Assembly: GCA_903911985.1 (NCBI GenBank)
Contig: CAIWFP010000001.1
Span: 1-7,348 of the forward strand
DNA from: an uncultured Sphingomonadales bacterium
Lineage (GTDB): Bacteria; Pseudomonadota; Alphaproteobacteria; Sphingomonadales; Sphingomonadaceae
Direction: 5' to 3'
DNA length: 7,348 bases
Part shown: piece after piece, positions 5,080-7,348 of the stretch
How the letters are laid out: every line of letters begins with the position of its first letter
Position numbering within the stretch: position 1 is the stretch's first letter
Program-made: the position numbers and the translations under genes
Notes under the pieces: generated by a model
Seen by the model: the letters and a program-made list of their open reading frames with translations, nothing else
Told to the model about the DNA's origin: nothing
Databases searched by the model: none

Positions 5080-6375
5080 TTATTGGGTAGTGGCGGCAGC
5101 GAGCCCGTAGAGCCCGCCGAGATAGGCCGGGATGATGCCATCCGTGGCCAGCGCGTGGTCGAGCAACAACAGGTTCTCCGGGCTAAGCTCGCCCATGATC
5201 GGGGCGGTTTGCGCGCATAGGGCAAGCACCGCGGCATTTACCGCATTGTCGGAGCGGAACCAGAAATCCTCTCCCACCCGGTTCTGCACGGGTTGCAGCA
5301 TCTGGCCCTGTGTCAGCAGACCCGCGCGATGGAGATCGGGGCAATCCGCCAGGGCCTGGCGCACCAGCGCCTCCACCCGGGCCTTGGCATCCAGCACCTG
5401 CGCGGGCACCGCGTCGGCGCGGGCGGCCTTGTCGAAGGCCTGTTTGCCCAGAAACATGGTGCGGATCATGTTACGCGGCTCGGGCCGCTGGATCAGCGCC
5501 GCGAAGACCGCCATTTCGGACCGGATCGCCCCATCCATCGGCTGCATCAGGCCCAGCTCGACGCAATCAAGGATCGCCAGCGGGGCCGGTTCGTGGCCGA
5601 GCATGCGGGCAATTTCGCGGGCGCGGACCGTGGCGATGGGCTCGGCGCTGGCGCTGTGCGGCAGGGGGCGGGCGCCGGGTCGGTCCCAGGGCTGGGTGCA
5701 ATGGGCGGCTTCGGACAGCAGCCAGCTTTCCGCGGCGGCAACCTCCTCGCCTTCGCCCACCACGGCATCGACCAGCCCGGCCCGCAGCGCCTCCTCGCCC
5801 TGCAGATTGCGGCCCAGCAGCAGCACGTCGAGCCCCAGTTCCAGCCCGACGAGGCGCGGCATGCGTTGTGTGCCGCCCGCCCCGGGCAGCAGACCGACGG
5901 CGCATTCCGGCAGGCCGAGCATGGCGCGCTTCGAGGTGGTGATCACGCGGTAATGGCACCCCAGCGCCAGCTCGCAGCCGCCACCCAGCGCCACCCCGGC
6001 GATGGCGGCGGCGACCGGCTTGCCGGCGGTTTCAAGGCGGCGGATGGCGTGGCCAAGCGGGAAGAAATGGTTGAAGGCCATGTCGAAGCGGGTGGGGCGC
6101 GGCGCCGCGACGATCATGTCATAGGCGACGCCCAGTTCCGTGAGGTCCGCCCCGGCGCAAAAGCCCGAAGGCTTGCCCGAACGCACGACCAGCCCGCGCA
6201 CATCGCTGAGGCGCAGCCAGTCGGCAATGATGCCCAGTTCGAGGATCGCCTTGTTCGAAAACACATTCATCGAGCGATCGGCGCAGTCGAAGATGAGGTG
6301 AGCCAGACCGTTGGCCTGAACTTCAAGGCGGAACTGGGTCAATTGCGCCAAAGGAACGGTGGTAGGGGCGGTCAT
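5080..6375 (-). CDS. Enoyl-CoA hydratase with FadB/FadJ-like C-terminal remainder
   Basis: A 431-residue protein, well above the usual 260 for a crotonase. The N-terminal crotonase domain (about 14-205) has the oxyanion-hole segments GFCAGADLTEL (71-81) and VALGGGCELALG (128-139). Both acid/base glutamates, E135 and E157 (in LGLPECAVGLLPGAGGTQR), are present, so hydration of 2-enoyl-CoA is expected. Residues about 260-325 (APLAILDCVELGLM, then RPEPRNMIRTMFLGKQAFDK) resemble the linker helix that follows the hydratase domain in FadB/FadJ. The NAD-binding GxGxxG domain that should come next is missing. About 100 residues follow, ending in DHALATDGIIPAYLGGLYG (406-424), which recalls the C-terminal ALxxGxGFPPFxGGPFR segment of those proteins. 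The start overlaps the ligase stop as ATGA, with AAGGAAG just upstream, so translation is coupled. A separate 3-hydroxyacyl-CoA dehydrogenase would be needed. Confidence 0.9.
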   Translation of the reverse strand: MTAPTTVPLAQLTQFRLEVQANGLAHLIFDCADRSMNVFSNKAILELGIIADWLRLSDVRGLVVRSGKPSGFCAGADLTELGVAYDMIVAAPRPTRFDMAFNHFFPLGHAIRRLETAGKPVAAAIAGVALGGGCELALGCHYRVITTSKRAMLGLPECAVGLLPGAGGTQRMPRLVGLELGLDVLLLGRNLQGEEALRAGLVDAVVGEGEEVAAAESWLLSEAAHCTQPWDRPGARPLPHSASAEPIATVRAREIARMLGHEPAPLAILDCVELGLMQPMDGAIRSEMAVFAALIQRPEPRNMIRTMFLGKQAFDKAARADAVPAQVLDAKARVEALVRQALADCPDLHRAGLLTQGQMLQPVQNRVGEDFWFRSDNAVNAAVLALCAQTAPIMGELSPENLLLLDHALATDGIIPAYLGGLYGLAAATTQ

Positions 6376-7348
6376 GAGACTTCCTTGATTCTGGGTTTGC
6401 GAAATTTCCCCGCGTCATCGCGCACGGGGGTTTGGGTCAGGGTGATCGATCGCGGATGCTTGGTGCGGGCAAGGCGGGTGGCCAGAAAGGCCGAGAGCGC
6501 GTCAATATCGCGCAGGGCCACGCTTTCGATTGTGGCGTGCACCGCCATGCCCAGCTCCGCATGGGGAACGCCGTATACGGCGCAACTGGCGATATCGGGA
6601 TGGGTGAGCAGGGCGGCCTCGACCTCGGCCGGCCAGATGTTGACGCCGCCGGAAATGATCAGGTCATCCCGGCGGTCGGCAAGGTAGAGGTAGCCATCCG
6701 CATCCAGCCAGCCGGCATCGCCCACGCTTTCCCAGCCATCCGCCGTGGCGCGACGCGTGGCGCCGATGTAGCGGTAGCTTGTGCCCGGCCCCTGCGGCGG
6801 CATGGCGAAAACCTCGCCCAGCTCCCCCTGGGGGACATCCGCGCCATGTTCGTCGAGAATACGCAGGCGGGCGCCGCCCAGCGGCTTGCCGACGGAGCCG
6901 GGCCGCTCCAGCCATTCGGTGCCGCCGATCCAGCAACGCACCAGCCCTTCGGTGGCGCCATAGACTTCCCAGATGTGATCGGCCCCCAGCCAGTCGATCC
7001 ACTTGCGCTTCAGCCACGCCGGCATGGGCGCGGCGGTGTGGACCACCCTGGACCAGTGCGAGAGGTTGTGGCTTGCGCGCTGTTCGCGCGGCAGGGCCAT
7101 GATCCGGTGCATCATCGTCGGCACCATCAGGGCCCAGCTTGCCCGTTCCTCGTCGATCAGCCGCAGAGCGCCTTCGGCATCGAAACGCGGCATGGTGATG
7201 ACCATATTGCCGCGAAACAACGCGAAGATGGCCGCGCTGAACGGGGCATTGTGATAGAGCGGCCCCGGCACCAGCACGCGGCTGTCCCGGGGAATGGCGA
7301 TGAATTCGGTTGCGGACGTGAAGCCCGCCGGGCGGCCATCGACGATGA
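6372..7348 (-). CDS. Acyl-CoA ligase, ANL superfamily (C-terminal 324 residues; 5' end outside window)
   Basis: This AMP-forming ligase activates a carboxylic acid to acyl-CoA through an acyl-adenylate. The frame is open to the right edge; a GTG at 7277 is internal because the reading frame and similarity continue upstream. Numbering from the first complete visible codon, motifs are VLVPGPLYHNAPF (24-36), YGATEG (129-134; adenylate binding), SVGDAGWLDADGYLYLADR (207-225; Asp210 for ribose), the hinge region DRRDDLIISGGVNIWPAEVE (224-243) and the C-terminal lysine motif DDAGKFRKPRI (310-320; Lys314). The P-loop-like STG motif lies outside. The PGPLYHN and GGVNIWPAE wording is common in ligases annotated as bile-acid or medium/long-chain types, which hints at a bulky or cyclic acid but does not prove it. 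Its TGA overlaps the hydratase ATG by four bases, so it is the upstream member of the operon visible here. Confidence 0.93.
   Translation of the reverse strand, partial: IVDGRPAGFTSATEFIAIPRDSRVLVPGPLYHNAPFSAAIFALFRGNMVITMPRFDAEGALRLIDEERASWALMVPTMMHRIMALPREQRASHNLSHWSRVVHTAAPMPAWLKRKWIDWLGADHIWEVYGATEGLVRCWIGGTEWLERPGSVGKPLGGARLRILDEHGADVPQGELGEVFAMPPQGPGTSYRYIGATRRATADGWESVGDAGWLDADGYLYLADRRDDLIISGGVNIWPAEVEAALLTHPDIASCAVYGVPHAELGMAVHATIESVALRDIDALSAFLATRLARTKHPRSITLTQTPVRDDAGKFRKPRIKEVS

Noticed and set aside
5046..5237. N-terminal extension of the GMC protein, including an ATG at 5054
   Set aside because: The extension runs through the hydratase 3' end in another frame, and the ATG at 5054 touches the ribosome site. 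The FAD motif starts right after the ATG at 5045.
5293..6687. Long plus-strand frame of 464 codons antisense to the hydratase and ligase genes
   Set aside because: Both opposing genes have clear family motifs. The antisense product has no recognisable domain and is rich in Gln/Arg/Gly, as expected from high-GC mirror frames.

Overview
This 7.3 kb window is GC-rich chromosomal DNA, probably from an alphaproteobacterium. The gene content (acyl-CoA ligase, crotonase, GMC dehydrogenase, ACAD11-type kinase with acyl-CoA dehydrogenase, FCD-type GntR regulator) is typical of catabolic clusters in Sphingomonadales. That assignment rests on protein flavour and gene neighbourhood, since no rRNA or marker gene is present. 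No tRNA, CRISPR array, insertion sequence or phage gene was seen.

Layout. On the minus strand at the right end, an acyl-CoA ligase (6372-7348, N-terminus outside the window) overlaps an enoyl-CoA hydratase gene (5080-6375) by 4 bp. A GMC-family flavin dehydrogenase (3456-5045) follows after 34 bp. These three look like one operon read right to left. Next is a short regulatory stretch (3294-3455) with a perfect 12-bp inverted repeat and an FNR/FixK-like box. It lies in front of a frameshifted, truncated fatty-acid desaturase remnant (2923-3293). A Nu-class glutathione transferase (2300-2926) and a GntR/FCD regulator (1377-2129) lie on the plus strand. Divergent from the regulator, an ACAD10/11-type kinase gene (255-1268) runs into an acyl-CoA dehydrogenase gene (1-242, C-terminus outside the window).

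How the genes may work together (inference). The kinase and dehydrogenase correspond to the two halves of animal ACAD11 and to LvaA/LvaC of the Pseudomonas levulinate pathway. Those systems phosphorylate 4-hydroxyacyl-CoA and eliminate the phosphate to give an enoyl-CoA. With the ligase to activate the acid and the hydratase to feed beta-oxidation, the window holds most steps for degrading a gamma-hydroxylated or otherwise oxygenated acid. The GMC enzyme could act on an alcohol precursor or side product. The GntR regulator probably controls at least the kinase/dehydrogenase unit through a perfect palindrome, ATTGTC-C-GACAAT, in the shared divergent promoter region.

The most notable items are the split ACAD11-like pair with its adjacent regulator and operator, a hydratase that looks like a FadB/FadJ-type protein lacking its NAD-binding domain, and the broken desaturase whose elaborate upstream region survives.
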